From an uncultured Clostridia bacterium (lineage in GTDB: Bacteria > Bacillota > Clostridia > TANB77 > CAG-508): a stretch of DNA of 64,000 nucleotides. A program made the translations under genes and the position numbers. Location of the stretch: assembly GCA_944386365.1 (NCBI GenBank), contig CALXAT010000001.1, positions 124,001-188,000 on the forward strand, written 5' to 3'. The notes beneath the pieces were generated by a model. It saw nothing but the letters and a program-made list of their open reading frames with translations. It made no database searches and was not told where the DNA came from. The number at the start of each line of letters is the position of its first letter. Within the stretch, counting starts at the first letter, position 1. This document shows, in pieces, positions 8,540-17,488 of the stretch.

Positions 8540-11152
8540 ATGTTAGAATTAAAAAATATAACCAAGGACTATGTTTCAGGAGATTCAAAGGTTCAGGCTT
8601 TAAAAGGTATCAGCATAGAATTTCGAAAAAGTGAATTTGTATCCATTTTAGGACAAAGCGGTTGTGGAAAAACAACACTTTTAAATATTATAGGAGGATT
8701 AGATAGATATACATCTGGAGATTTAGTTATTAATGGAAAATCCACCAAAAAGTTTAAAGATAAAGATTGGGATGCTTATAGAAATTATTCCGTAGGATTT
8801 GTATTTCAAAACTATAATTTAATTCCACATCAAACTGTACTTTCTAATGTAGAATTAGCACTTACCATATCTGGTGTACCAAGAGAAGAAAGAAGAGAAA
8901 GAGCTATAAAAGCATTAGAAGATGTAGGATTAAAAGAGCAAATACACAAAAAACCAAATCAATTATCAGGTGGGCAAATGCAAAGAGTAGCAATTGCAAG
9001 AGCTTTGGTAAACAATCCAGATATTATATTAGCAGATGAACCAACTGGTGCACTAGACACAAAAACAAGTGTCCAAATTATGGAGATATTAAAAGAAATA
9101 TCAAAAGATAAATTAATTGTTATGGTAACCCATAATCCAGAGCTTGCGGAAAAATATTCTACGAGAATTGTAAAAATTTTAGATGGGGTCATAACAGATG
9201 ATTCTAAACCATTTACAAAAGAAGATAGAGAAAATGAAAAAGGTACAAAAGCAAAAGATGGTAGAACTGCTATGAAATTCTTTACAGCATTAAGACTAAG
9301 TCTTAATAACTTGATGACTAAAAAAGGAAGAACTTTATTAACAGCATTTGCTGGAAGTATAGGAATTATAGGAATTGCACTGATACTTTCTATATCTAAT
9401 GGTGTACAAAGCTATATTAATCGAGTAGAAGAAGATACCTTATCTTCTTATCCTATTACAATAGATGAATCAACGGTAGATATTTCTAGTATGATGGAAA
9501 GTTTAATGGGAGAAAGTGAAGAAAATACACAAGAACATGAAGATGGAAAGATATATTCAAGAGATATTATGGATGATATGATAGCCACTTTATCTAGTAA
9601 AGTTACCAATAACAATCTAGAAGCTTTAAAAAATTATATTGAAAATGAAAATACCGTGATAAAAGAAAATGCTAGCAGTATACAATATGACTACAATTTA
9701 AACATCAACTTATACAAAGAAGATACAGATAATGGTGTAGTTCAAGTAAACCCAAGTACAGTGATGAATGCCTTAGGAATGGGAGATATGGTAGAGGCAC
9801 GAGAAAATTCTTCTATGAGTTCTATGTTTGGCTCAATTATGACGAGTATGTCCAATACAGATGTATGGGAAGAAATGTTGGATAATGAAGAACTATTACA
9901 TTCACAATATGATTTAGTAGCAGGTGCATGGCCAAAAAATTATAACGAAGTGGTTCTAATTGTTAATGAAAATAATGAAATTAGTGATTACACTTTATAT
10001 GCCTTAGGATTAAAAGACCAAAAAGAATTAGAAGAAAAGTGGAATAAAGTTCAAAATGGAGAAAATGTAGAAGAAGCAGAATCTACATCTTATACTTATG
10101 AAGACTTATTAAATTTGTCATTTAAATTGGTTTTAAATTCTGATTATTATGAAAAAGAAAATGGAATATGGGTAGATAAGCGTGAAGATGAAGAATATAT
10201 GAAACAAAAATTAAATGGTTGTGAGGAAATAAAGGTCGTAGGAATTATTAAGCAGAATGAACAAAGTGTAGCGACAGGAATGAGCGGAGGAATTGGTTAT
10301 ACAAAAGAATTAAAGGAATATGTTATAAACCAATCAAATGCATCAGAGATAGTAAAAGAGCAAAAAGATAATCCAGATATTAATGTGTTCACAGGTATAC
10401 CATTTCCAGATGAAGATTCTAAAAGCTTTGATTATAGTCAATTAAGCAATGAACAAAGAGCACAATTGGCAACTCTAAGTACAGAAGAATTAGCACAAGT
10501 TATGGAAACGTATAACAATAATGCGAATGCTACCTATGACGGAAATTTAGAGTTATTAGGAGCAGTAGATCTTAATAAACCATCTTCTATCCGTATTTAT
10601 CCCAAAGATTTTGATGCAAAGGATATCATTACTAAAGAGATAGATAGCTATAATCAAAAACAAAAGGATGATGGTAAAGAAGAAAATGTCATTAATTATA
10701 CAGATTTAATTGGTATTATGATGAAATCTGTTAGCCAAATTATTGATACAATTAGTTATGTATTAATAGCATTTGTAGCAATTTCATTAATTGTTTCTTC
10801 AATTATGATAGGTATTATTACGTATATTTCTGTATTAGAAAGAACAAAAGAGATTGGAATATTAAGAGCAATTGGTGCATCTAAAAAAGATATTTCACGT
10901 GTATTTAATGCAGAAACGTTTATTGTTGGATTAATTGCAGGTATATTAGGTATTGGCATAACGGTATTGCTAAATATACCAATTACCAAAATAATATATG
11001 TAGTAACAGGTGTCAGTGTAAATGTAACACTTCCAGTAATGGGTGGCGTTATACTTGTACTAATTAGTATGGTATTAACCATTATTGCAGGTTTAATCCC
11101 TGCTAAAATGGCAAGTAAAAGAGATCCTGTAGAAGCACTAAGAACAGAATAA
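8540..11152 (+). CDS. MacB-like ABC transporter, ATPase and FtsX-type permease in one chain
   Basis: This 870-residue protein joins an ABC ATPase (residues 1-230: G-Q-S-G-C-G-K-T-T near 38, L-S-G-G-Q near 142, I-L-A-D-E-P-T-G-A-L-D near 162) to a permease with one membrane helix near 270-290, a large extracytoplasmic domain (about 295-735) and three helices near the C-terminus. The last part, with E-R-T-K-E-I-G-I-L-R-A-I-G-A between helices, is the FtsX/MacB motif. These proteins use ATP for mechanotransmission across the membrane and act in peptide, antibiotic or lipoprotein export rather than bulk import. TAAGGAG precedes the start. It follows the LiaF-like pair and probably belongs to the same envelope-defence module. 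Confidence 0.88.
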   Translation: MLELKNITKDYVSGDSKVQALKGISIEFRKSEFVSILGQSGCGKTTLLNIIGGLDRYTSGDLVINGKSTKKFKDKDWDAYRNYSVGFVFQNYNLIPHQTVLSNVELALTISGVPREERRERAIKALEDVGLKEQIHKKPNQLSGGQMQRVAIARALVNNPDIILADEPTGALDTKTSVQIMEILKEISKDKLIVMVTHNPELAEKYSTRIVKILDGVITDDSKPFTKEDRENEKGTKAKDGRTAMKFFTALRLSLNNLMTKKGRTLLTAFAGSIGIIGIALILSISNGVQSYINRVEEDTLSSYPITIDESTVDISSMMESLMGESEENTQEHEDGKIYSRDIMDDMIATLSSKVTNNNLEALKNYIENENTVIKENASSIQYDYNLNINLYKEDTDNGVVQVNPSTVMNALGMGDMVEARENSSMSSMFGSIMTSMSNTDVWEEMLDNEELLHSQYDLVAGAWPKNYNEVVLIVNENNEISDYTLYALGLKDQKELEEKWNKVQNGENVEEAESTSYTYEDLLNLSFKLVLNSDYYEKENGIWVDKREDEEYMKQKLNGCEEIKVVGIIKQNEQSVATGMSGGIGYTKELKEYVINQSNASEIVKEQKDNPDINVFTGIPFPDEDSKSFDYSQLSNEQRAQLATLSTEELAQVMETYNNNANATYDGNLELLGAVDLNKPSSIRIYPKDFDAKDIITKEIDSYNQKQKDDGKEENVINYTDLIGIMMKSVSQIIDTISYVLIAFVAISLIVSSIMIGIITYISVLERTKEIGILRAIGASKKDISRVFNAETFIVGLIAGILGIGITVLLNIPITKIIYVVTGVSVNVTLPVMGGVILVLISMVLTIIAGLIPAKMASKRDPVEALRTE

Positions 11153-11172
11153 AATCATTTTATTTTTAAGAT

Positions 11173-11201
11173 GTCCTTTTGGAAAATGTTCCCGAAAGGA
11201 C
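11173..11201 (+). terminator. Probable terminator
   Basis: GTCCTTTTGG (from 11173) pairs with CCCGAAAGGAC (11191-11201), including G-U pairs, followed by ACTTTACTATTTTT. It lies just after the MacB-like gene. Confidence 0.6.
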
Positions 11202-11267
11202 ACTTTACTATTTTTATAAAATATGATAGAATTATGTAGATTAAAAAAGAAAGAAGGAAACAAGGTT

Positions 11268-12179
11268 TTGAGTATTCGAGTTTTAGCAATCATAAATCCA
11301 ACATCTGGAAAAGGAAATATAACAAATTATATAGATGAAATAAGAAAAAATCTAGAAAAACAAAATATGCAAGTCAATATGCAACTTACTAAAAAAGAAT
11401 ATAATGCTAAAAATATTGTTTTAGATAATATAAATGAAACAGATTTAATATTGGTTTGTGGAGGAGATGGAACTTTTAATGAAACGGTTTCAGCTCTAAT
11501 GGAATTAAATGCAAAAGATGTAAGTGTTGCTTATATTCCAATGGGAACAACAAATGATTTAGCCAAAAGTCTGGATATGCCAATAAGAGACATTTCTATT
11601 ACAAAAAGGTTATTAAAATCAAAAGCTAGAATATTGGATGTAGGAAAATTTAATAATGATAAATATTTTTGTTATGTTGCAGCTTTTGGTGTTATCACAG
11701 ATGTCGCTTACAAAACTTCACAAAAGGCCAAAAATAAATATGGAAGATTGGCCTATTATATGAAAGCCATAAAAGAATTATTTAAAATACCAACATATAA
11801 AGTAAAAATAACATTTGATGAGGAAGAATTAGAAGGAGAATTTGTATATGGAGGTATTAGTAACTCAGAATCTATAGCGGGATTCAAATGGTTTAATAGA
11901 GAGGATATTAATTTAGCAGATGGTAAATTTGAAGCAATATTTATTAGAAAACCTAAAAAACTTTCTGGGTATTTTAGATTATTAAGAGATTTTAGACATA
12001 AAGATTATATGGTAAATAGGGATTTTGTTTATTTTAAAGCAAACAAAATAACAATAACAACAGAAAAAAATGTAGATTGGACAGTAGATGGAGAATATGC
12101 TGGAAAGATGAATTTTGTGCAAATAGAAAATTGTCACAAAGCTATAGAACTTGCTGTTTGTGAAAAGGAGAACCAATAA
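11268..12179 (+). CDS. Diacylglycerol/lipid kinase family protein (DgkB/YegS type)
   Basis: This protein of about 303 residues has the lipid-kinase N-terminus A-I-I-N-P-T-S-G-K-G, the glycine-rich nucleotide site V-C-G-G-D-G-T-F-N-E-T, and Y-I-P-M-G-T-T-N-D-L-A, all family hallmarks; the C-terminal W-T-V-D-G-E-Y motif is also typical. Such enzymes phosphorylate diacylglycerol or related lipids at the membrane. I prefer the TTG at 11268, because AAGGAAACAAGG precedes it and the family core starts five residues later; the in-frame ATG at 11223 lies in what looks like a -10 region. The AraC gene starts immediately after the stop. Confidence 0.87.
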   Translation: MSIRVLAIINPTSGKGNITNYIDEIRKNLEKQNMQVNMQLTKKEYNAKNIVLDNINETDLILVCGGDGTFNETVSALMELNAKDVSVAYIPMGTTNDLAKSLDMPIRDISITKRLLKSKARILDVGKFNNDKYFCYVAAFGVITDVAYKTSQKAKNKYGRLAYYMKAIKELFKIPTYKVKITFDEEELEGEFVYGGISNSESIAGFKWFNREDINLADGKFEAIFIRKPKKLSGYFRLLRDFRHKDYMVNRDFVYFKANKITITTEKNVDWTVDGEYAGKMNFVQIENCHKAIELAVCEKENQ

Positions 12180-12971
12180 ATGAATATATATACATCCTTA
12201 AATGAGATGTTAGAATATATAGAGGAAAACTTAGAAAATCATATTGAATATACAAGATTAGCGCAATTTATAGGAACAAATGAAGCTATGTTACAAAAAT
12301 TATTTAGTATCTTATGTGATATTCCTTTATCAGAATACATTCGAAAAAGAAGACTATCAAAAGCAGGCATTGATTTAATAAATGGAAAAGAAAAAATAAT
12401 GGATGTTGCTATCAAATACCAATATGATAATGCAACCTCTTTTTCAAGAGCGTTTGAAAAATTTTATGGTGTAAAGCCAAGCCAAATAAAAAAAGAAGCC
12501 ATTGGGCTAAAAGTATTTCCTAGAATTCATTTTGATATAAAAAAAGAAACTACGGAAAACATAGAGTATTCTATTATTGATAGAAAAGCAATGACACTAT
12601 ATGGGAAGAAAAAGAAAACTACAATTGAAAATATAAGAGTGGATGCACCTACATTTTGCAAAGAAATGAGAAAAATGTATGGAGAATTTCAATATGGAAT
12701 GACAGAATATGTACAACGTTTTGGAGAAGACAAATGTTATTTTTGGGTTTTATTTGATTATTATATAGAAGGTTTAGAAATGTATAAAATACCAAAAACA
12801 AAGTGGATCTCTATTAGGATATATTCTCAAGAAGCAAAAGAAATTCAAAAAACAATAAGAAATTTTTATGCTAATTTTATACCAAGTTGTGAATATAAAA
12901 TTCGAGAATTACCAGAATTAGAATATTATCATGATGATATTACAGATTTTTTAGTTCCAATTGATTTATAA
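12180..12971 (+). CDS. AraC-family transcriptional regulator with GyrI-like effector domain
   Basis: This 263-residue protein has two N-terminal helix-turn-helix units (residues 1-105; the second shows I-M-D-V-A-I-K-Y-Q-Y-D-N-A-T-S-F-S-R-A-F and F-Y-G-V-K-P-S-Q), the AraC/XylS DNA-binding domain. The rest (about 115-263) resembles a GyrI-like/Rob-type effector-binding domain that senses small hydrophobic ligands. Domain order HTH-then-GyrI is as in Rob and Bacillus BmrR-like sensors. The ATG follows the TAA of the lipid kinase directly, with the ribosome site inside that gene, so the two are coupled. Targets are unknown. Confidence 0.85.
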   Translation: MNIYTSLNEMLEYIEENLENHIEYTRLAQFIGTNEAMLQKLFSILCDIPLSEYIRKRRLSKAGIDLINGKEKIMDVAIKYQYDNATSFSRAFEKFYGVKPSQIKKEAIGLKVFPRIHFDIKKETTENIEYSIIDRKAMTLYGKKKKTTIENIRVDAPTFCKEMRKMYGEFQYGMTEYVQRFGEDKCYFWVLFDYYIEGLEMYKIPKTKWISIRIYSQEAKEIQKTIRNFYANFIPSCEYKIRELPELEYYHDDITDFLVPIDL

Positions 12972-12995
12972 ATATTATAAACGTATATAGAACAC

Positions 12996-13033
12996 AAAAA
13001 CTGACTTATTTTGTATAAAAAAAGTCAGTTTTT
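12996..13033 (+). terminator. Rho-independent terminator
   Basis: AAAAACTGACTT (from 12996) pairs with AAGTCAGTTTTT (13022-13033), followed by more T residues. It ends the lipid kinase-AraC unit. Confidence 0.85.
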
Positions 13034-13075
13034 TTATTTTGATAACAAATATAATATATTTTGGTGATGATAAAA

Positions 13076-14995
13076 ATGAGATACCTAACAGAAGTTTTTT
13101 TAACACAAGCATTTGTTGAAGAAGCGACATGGTCTAAATTCTTATATGCAATTTCAAAGTTAAATGGAATTTTTAGAAGATGGAAAATGTATTTATACAT
13201 AGAAAATAATACCGTTCGATATTTTATACAATCTTCAAGAAAGTTACCATCGATTATACAGGACTTTAGTGAATTTATATTAAAAAAAGTAGGAGAAGAA
13301 GAGGAAAAACTTTTTGAAGAAAAAGCTTTATCTAATTCATGGTATCTAGTAACAAACAAGGAAAAAAGTGGATTAGACATATATGATAAAGCAGAAGTAA
13401 AGAAAGGTAAAAAATTAAAGTTCTTAGAAATTGATATTTTACCAATAAATAGAAGCAATTATCGATTTAAAACATATTTATTTTTTGAAAATCAATTTGG
13501 AAATTTAACAAAAAGAAGAGCGATATTTAGTGTACCATATCAGTTACTTAGTATTGATTTTTCTAAGTATAATCGTTTCTTCTATAAAAAAGATGCTACA
13601 AAATATTTAGACATCCAAAAAACAATGCACATATTAAAAGATAATAAAGAAAATGCTTTTTTAAGAGTCAATACATTTCCATACTTAATAGAAGATTATT
13701 ATTTGCACTTAAACCAGTATGATTTTGATAAACATTCTATAATTGTAGGAGCGAGTGGAACAGGAAAATCTAAGTTGATTAGTACCTTGGTTACAAATCT
13801 ATCCCAAAATGATGAATATAGAAGAAAATACAAAATTGTAATTATAGATCCGCATGCAGAAATTAAAAATGATATAGGAGGGATTGAAAATACTAAAGTA
13901 TTGGATTTTGAAAAAACAAAAAATAGTTTCAACTTGTTTATGAGAGCTTCAAACGATTTAATTGTTACAACAGAACTAATTTTATCCTTATTCCAAACAT
14001 TAATGGCAGACCAATATAATTCTAAATTGGAAAGAGTATTAAGACATAGTATCTATTTATTAACAAAATTAAATAAAATGGATTTTGCAAATTTAAAAAG
14101 ATTATTAACAGAAGTAGAGTATAAGAATGAATTATTAAAGGCAGATGGTTTATTAGAAAGTACGATAGATTTTTTCTCAGTAGAATTTAACAAATTAAAA
14201 ACAGAATCTTATCAAGAAGCTTTTTCTCCTATATTATCATTTATTGATGAAATAGAATTATTACCAGGCTTAAAAAGTAAAGGAAGAGAACGAGATTTAA
14301 AAGATATTTTAAAAGAGAATTTTTTAACAATTGTATCCTTAAATCAAAGTCAATTAGGAATGAAAGCAACCAAAACAATAGCAGGTTTTACAATGCAACA
14401 AATTTTACAATTAATTCAAAATTATACCTATGAGGAACATATTATTTTTATCATAGATGAAGTGGCATTATTAGAAAATCCAATATTGAGCCGATTCTTA
14501 TCAGAAAGTAGAAAATATAATTTATCATTAGTATTAGCACAACAATATTTTAATCAAATTAGTGAATCACTTCAAAAGGCTATTTTTTCTAATATGATGA
14601 ATTATTATATATTTAGAGTTTCAAGGGAAGATGCCAGAATTTTAGATGGAAATATTCGAATGGATGTAGCAGTTAAAAATTCATTTATTACCAGAATGAA
14701 GATTTTAACTGAATTAAAAAATAGAGAATGCATTGTTAGAATCTGTAAACAAGGAAAAGTATATCCTGCCTTTCAAGCTAGAACATTAGATTTTACAGCA
14801 ATGCCACAAAAAGTATTAAACCAAATATTATTAACAGAATTTGACTTTGAAGAAAAAAAGGATAACGATATAGAAAAAGATAATATAGAAGATAAAAAAG
14901 AAAGTATCTTTTCAATTGATGATAGTATTAGTTTAAAAGATATTATGATGTCGCAATCAGCTGCAAGAAAAAGGAGGGAACAGCTTGGATACTAA
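13076..14995 (+). CDS. HerA/VirB4-like DUF87 ATPase
   Basis: This protein of about 639 residues has an N-terminal beta-rich region (1-200) with no recognised domain, then an FtsK/HerA-superfamily motor: Walker A G-A-S-G-T-G-K-S near residue 225, I-I-D-P-H-A-E as expected for the HerA/TraD group, Walker B I-I-F-I-I-D-E-V near 456, and an arginine-bearing segment S-E-S-R-K-Y-N-L-S-L-V-L-A-Q-Q. Such hexameric motors pump DNA or substrates in conjugation, phage packaging or defence. No nuclease or relaxase is adjacent. GGTGAT precedes the ATG at 13076; upstream in-frame TTG (13061) and ATG (13067) are alternatives. It overlaps the next gene by 11 bases, so the two products probably act together. 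Confidence 0.72.
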   Translation: MRYLTEVFLTQAFVEEATWSKFLYAISKLNGIFRRWKMYLYIENNTVRYFIQSSRKLPSIIQDFSEFILKKVGEEEEKLFEEKALSNSWYLVTNKEKSGLDIYDKAEVKKGKKLKFLEIDILPINRSNYRFKTYLFFENQFGNLTKRRAIFSVPYQLLSIDFSKYNRFFYKKDATKYLDIQKTMHILKDNKENAFLRVNTFPYLIEDYYLHLNQYDFDKHSIIVGASGTGKSKLISTLVTNLSQNDEYRRKYKIVIIDPHAEIKNDIGGIENTKVLDFEKTKNSFNLFMRASNDLIVTTELILSLFQTLMADQYNSKLERVLRHSIYLLTKLNKMDFANLKRLLTEVEYKNELLKADGLLESTIDFFSVEFNKLKTESYQEAFSPILSFIDEIELLPGLKSKGRERDLKDILKENFLTIVSLNQSQLGMKATKTIAGFTMQQILQLIQNYTYEEHIIFIIDEVALLENPILSRFLSESRKYNLSLVLAQQYFNQISESLQKAIFSNMMNYYIFRVSREDARILDGNIRMDVAVKNSFITRMKILTELKNRECIVRICKQGKVYPAFQARTLDFTAMPQKVLNQILLTEFDFEEKKDNDIEKDNIEDKKESIFSIDDSISLKDIMMSQSAARKRREQLGY

Positions 14996-15686
14996 AGAAG
15001 TAATGGAAGTTATTAATAAAACATTTATGGCAATATTTGGACAAAATAGTCCATTTACATTAGAGCAAGTATTATCTGAATTTGCATTTGATGTCAGATT
15101 ACCGCAAAGAGTAATAGATAGTATAACAGGAGAAGAAACCTGGGCATCTGCTGTTAGTTCTGCAAAATATATTACACAAGAAAATATGAGAAAGTATGAT
15201 GAAAAAAGAGGGTGGATGATACCTAAACGAAATGTAAAAAATCTAAAAGAAATATTAGAAATTTGGAAAATAACTAATTATACAACAACCCAAAGGATAT
15301 ATGATTGTATCAATGTATCACAAAGTGATCCAATGTATACATCAGAAAATGTTTTTCGTTCTACAGATTGTCGAAAATGTAAAAATGTTATATTTTCAGA
15401 TGGATGTGGCAATAGTGAAAATATTATTGCTTGTCAAAGAAGTGGGAATTGTAGTTTCACTTTAAGAATTGCAGATTCATCTGATTGTACCAATAGCTAT
15501 AATGTGATTTGCTCTAGTAAAATTAGTAATTCTTACTTTATTCAAGATTGTAATAATCTATATGAATGTATTTTTTGTTCTCATATAGCGAATAAAAAAT
15601 ATTGTATAGCCAATATGCAATTTGAAAAAGAAGAATATACCATTATAAAAAAGGCGATTGTGAAATGGATTTTGACGAAAAAATAA
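14985..15686 (+). CDS. Cys-rich beta-helix-like protein coupled to the HerA-like ATPase
   Basis: I cannot assign a function. This 233-residue protein starts at TTG behind AAGGAGGGAACAGC, inside the end of the ATPase gene. Residues 1-110 are a mixed helical region. Residues 118-215 are built of short repeats spaced about 10-12 residues with recurrent Cys, Asn and Ser (T-D-C-R-K-C-K-N-V, D-G-C-G-N-S-E-N-I, S-S-D-C-T-N-S-Y-N-V), suggesting a small parallel beta-helix. It ends with N-K-K-Y-C-I-A-N-M-Q-F-E-K-E-E-Y, a motif I recall from uncharacterised proteins of candidate-phyla bacteria and large phages. The tight coupling implies a complex with the ATPase. Confidence 0.6.
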   Translation: MDTKEVMEVINKTFMAIFGQNSPFTLEQVLSEFAFDVRLPQRVIDSITGEETWASAVSSAKYITQENMRKYDEKRGWMIPKRNVKNLKEILEIWKITNYTTTQRIYDCINVSQSDPMYTSENVFRSTDCRKCKNVIFSDGCGNSENIIACQRSGNCSFTLRIADSSDCTNSYNVICSSKISNSYFIQDCNNLYECIFCSHIANKKYCIANMQFEKEEYTIIKKAIVKWILTKK

Positions 15687-15708
15687 AAGCTTCCTGTTTA
15701 TCGTAAAG

Positions 15709-15737
15709 TTGATAAATCAAACTTAAAGTGGTATAAT
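15709..15737 (+). promoter_or_regulatory. Sigma-A promoter for the orphan gene at 15785
   Basis: TTGATA (15709-15714), 17-base spacer, TATAAT (15732-15737); GAGGAGG ribosome site and ATG follow within 50 bases. Confidence 0.75.
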
Positions 15738-15784
15738 TAACATAACTGAAAATTTAAATTCAGAAAAAAAGAGGAGGATAAAAA

Positions 15785-16198
15785 ATGACAACAAGAGATT
15801 TAAAAACAATGAAGGAAAATATTTTGCGGGAGATAAGGAACGCAAAAGCGGAAATCCTCAAGGCGTTTTTGCACACGGCAAAACAGTTGCAGGAGCACTT
15901 GGAGCTACTGGACAAAGAAGGCATCGATAGAGACAAATACATCTGTATTAAAGGAAATGAGGAATGGGAAGACATTTCTTATTCGACAGTTGACAGATAT
16001 TACCTAATCTCTGTTTTAGCTCTTTTAAGACAAATGAAGGAGGATGAAAAGGCAATAGTCACTGATTTTGAACTTATTACTGATGAGGAAAAAAAGTTTC
16101 TCATGGATTATGAGGAATATTTTGACATGGAAAAAATGGAGGATACCTATAATGCTCTAAAAAGTGCAGAAGAGGAGCTGGAATATTTAATTCTTTAA
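15785..16198 (+). CDS. Orphan hypothetical helical protein of foreign composition
   Basis: I do not recognise this 137-residue protein. It is highly charged and almost entirely helical by sequence, with a probable coiled coil in residues 1-45, and has no membrane segment. It has its own consensus promoter, an AGAGGAGG ribosome site and its own terminator, forming a one-gene unit between the HerA pair and metK. The first third uses many GC-rich codons and includes an in-frame CGG arginine (N-I-L-R-E, around 15826), which native genes of this window avoid. A +1 slip there would run quickly into TAA. Probably acquired; it could be a regulator or antitoxin-like protein, but nothing shows this. 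Confidence 0.6.
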   Translation: MTTRDLKTMKENILREIRNAKAEILKAFLHTAKQLQEHLELLDKEGIDRDKYICIKGNEEWEDISYSTVDRYYLISVLALLRQMKEDEKAIVTDFELITDEEKKFLMDYEEYFDMEKMEDTYNALKSAEEELEYLIL

Positions 16199-16218
16199 GT
16201 GCTGTGCAAAAATGTAGC

Positions 16219-16249
16219 AACCGGTTGGGTAATTTTTACCTAACCGGTT
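16219..16249 (+). terminator. Strong hairpin terminator after the orphan gene
   Basis: AACCGGTTGGGTAA (16219-16232) pairs with TTACCTAACCGGTT (16236-16249) through a three-base loop with one G-U pair, followed by ACTTTTATGTGTTTT. It is unusually GC-rich for this genome. Confidence 0.75.
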
Positions 16250-16271
16250 ACTTTTATGTGTTTTCGTTCCA

Positions 16272-16300
16272 TTGACAAAATAATAAAAAAATGTAATAAT
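16272..16300 (+). promoter_or_regulatory. Probable metK promoter
   Basis: A perfect TTGACA (16272-16277) with TAATAAT 16-17 bases downstream, about 46 bases before the metK start. The leader is too short to hold a SAM riboswitch. Confidence 0.6.
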
Positions 16301-16345
16301 TATGCAATATAAAAGAGCAAAATGAAAAGAAAAGAGGGAATGAAA

Positions 16346-17455
16346 ATGAACAGATATTACTTTACGTCAGAAAGTGTTACAGAAGGGCATCCTGATAAAC
16401 TATGTGATACAATTTCAGATTGCATCTTAGATGAATATTTAAAACAAGACAAATCTGCAAGAGTAGCAGTAGAAACTTTTGCATCAGGAAACAAAATCAC
16501 AATAGCAGGACAAATTACAGCAAAAGGTGAGGTGGATATTGAAAAATTAGTCAGAGAAAAAATAAAAGAAATTGGATATGATAATGAAAAAATAGATATG
16601 GATTATAGAACTTGTGAAATAGAGACAAATATTACCAAACAAAGTCCAGATATAGCGCTAGGCGTGGATGTCGGAGGAGCAGGAGATCAAGGTATTATGT
16701 TTGGATTTGCTTGTGATGAAACACCAGAATATATGCCATATGCTATTTCTATGGCACATAAATTGTCTAGAAGATTAACAGAAGTAAGAAAAAGTAAAGA
16801 GATAGATTATTTAAGACCAGATGGAAAAACACAAGTTACAGTTGAATATGAAAATAATAAACCAAAAAGAATTGAGACGATATTAGTTTCTACACAACAT
16901 AATGAAGAAATTCCTCAAGATAAATTAAAGAGAGATGTTATTGAAAAAGTTATCAAACCGGTCATTCCAGAAAATATGATAGATAAAGATACAAAAATCT
17001 ATATTAATCCTACTGGAAAATTTGTGATAGGTGGACCTTTAGGTGATACAGGGCTTACTGGTAGAAAAATTATTGTAGATACGTATGGTGGATATGCAAG
17101 ACATGGTGGAGGAGCATTTTCTGGAAAAGATGCAAGTAAAGTAGATAGGTCGGCTGCATATATGCTAAGACATATTGCAAAAAATATTGTTGCTAATGGA
17201 TATGCCAAAAAATGTGAAATACAAATTTCATATGCGATTGGTATGAAAGAACCCTTATCAATTCAAGTTAATACCTTTGGAACAGGTATCCTATCAGAGG
17301 AAGCTTTGATTACAAAAATTAAAGAAAAATTTGATTTAACACCAGATGGTATTATCCAGTATTTAGAATTAGATAAACCGATTTATTCATTAACGACAAA
17401 CTATGGTCATTTTGGAAAAGAAGAGCTATCTTGGGAAAAGATAATAAAATTATAA
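16346..17455 (+). CDS. metK: S-adenosylmethionine synthetase
   Basis: This 369-residue enzyme makes S-adenosylmethionine from ATP and methionine. It shows [15 protein letters not shown] at the N-terminus (ATP site), [11 protein letters not shown], the phosphate-binding G-G-G-A-F-S-G-K-D loop and K-V-D-R-S-A-A-Y. It is somewhat shorter than the usual 380-400 residues because several loops are trimmed. I prefer the third in-frame ATG (16346), as GAGGGA precedes it and the family N-terminus begins there; the ATG at 16322 would add eight non-conserved residues. Confidence 0.96.
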   Translation: MNRYYFTSESVTEGHPDKLCDTISDCILDEYLKQDKSARVAVETFASGNKITIAGQITAKGEVDIEKLVREKIKEIGYDNEKIDMDYRTCEIETNITKQSPDIALGVDVGGAGDQGIMFGFACDETPEYMPYAISMAHKLSRRLTEVRKSKEIDYLRPDGKTQVTVEYENNKPKRIETILVSTQHNEEIPQDKLKRDVIEKVIKPVIPENMIDKDTKIYINPTGKFVIGGPLGDTGLTGRKIIVDTYGGYARHGGGAFSGKDASKVDRSAAYMLRHIAKNIVANGYAKKCEIQISYAIGMKEPLSIQVNTFGTGILSEEALITKIKEKFDLTPDGIIQYLELDKPIYSLTTNYGHFGKEELSWEKIIKL

Positions 17456-17488
17456 TTTATGAAATTAGAAAGAAGTGGAGAATTACAA

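Noticed and set aside
13076..15686. Integrative conjugative element around the HerA-like ATPase
   Set aside because: No relaxase, integrase, VirB-type or other transfer gene is near, and the flanks are ordinary housekeeping genes.
16199..16345. SAM riboswitch before metK
   Set aside because: The 148 bases hold the upstream gene's terminator and a TTGACA promoter; the remaining leader is under 50 bases, too short for any SAM riboswitch.
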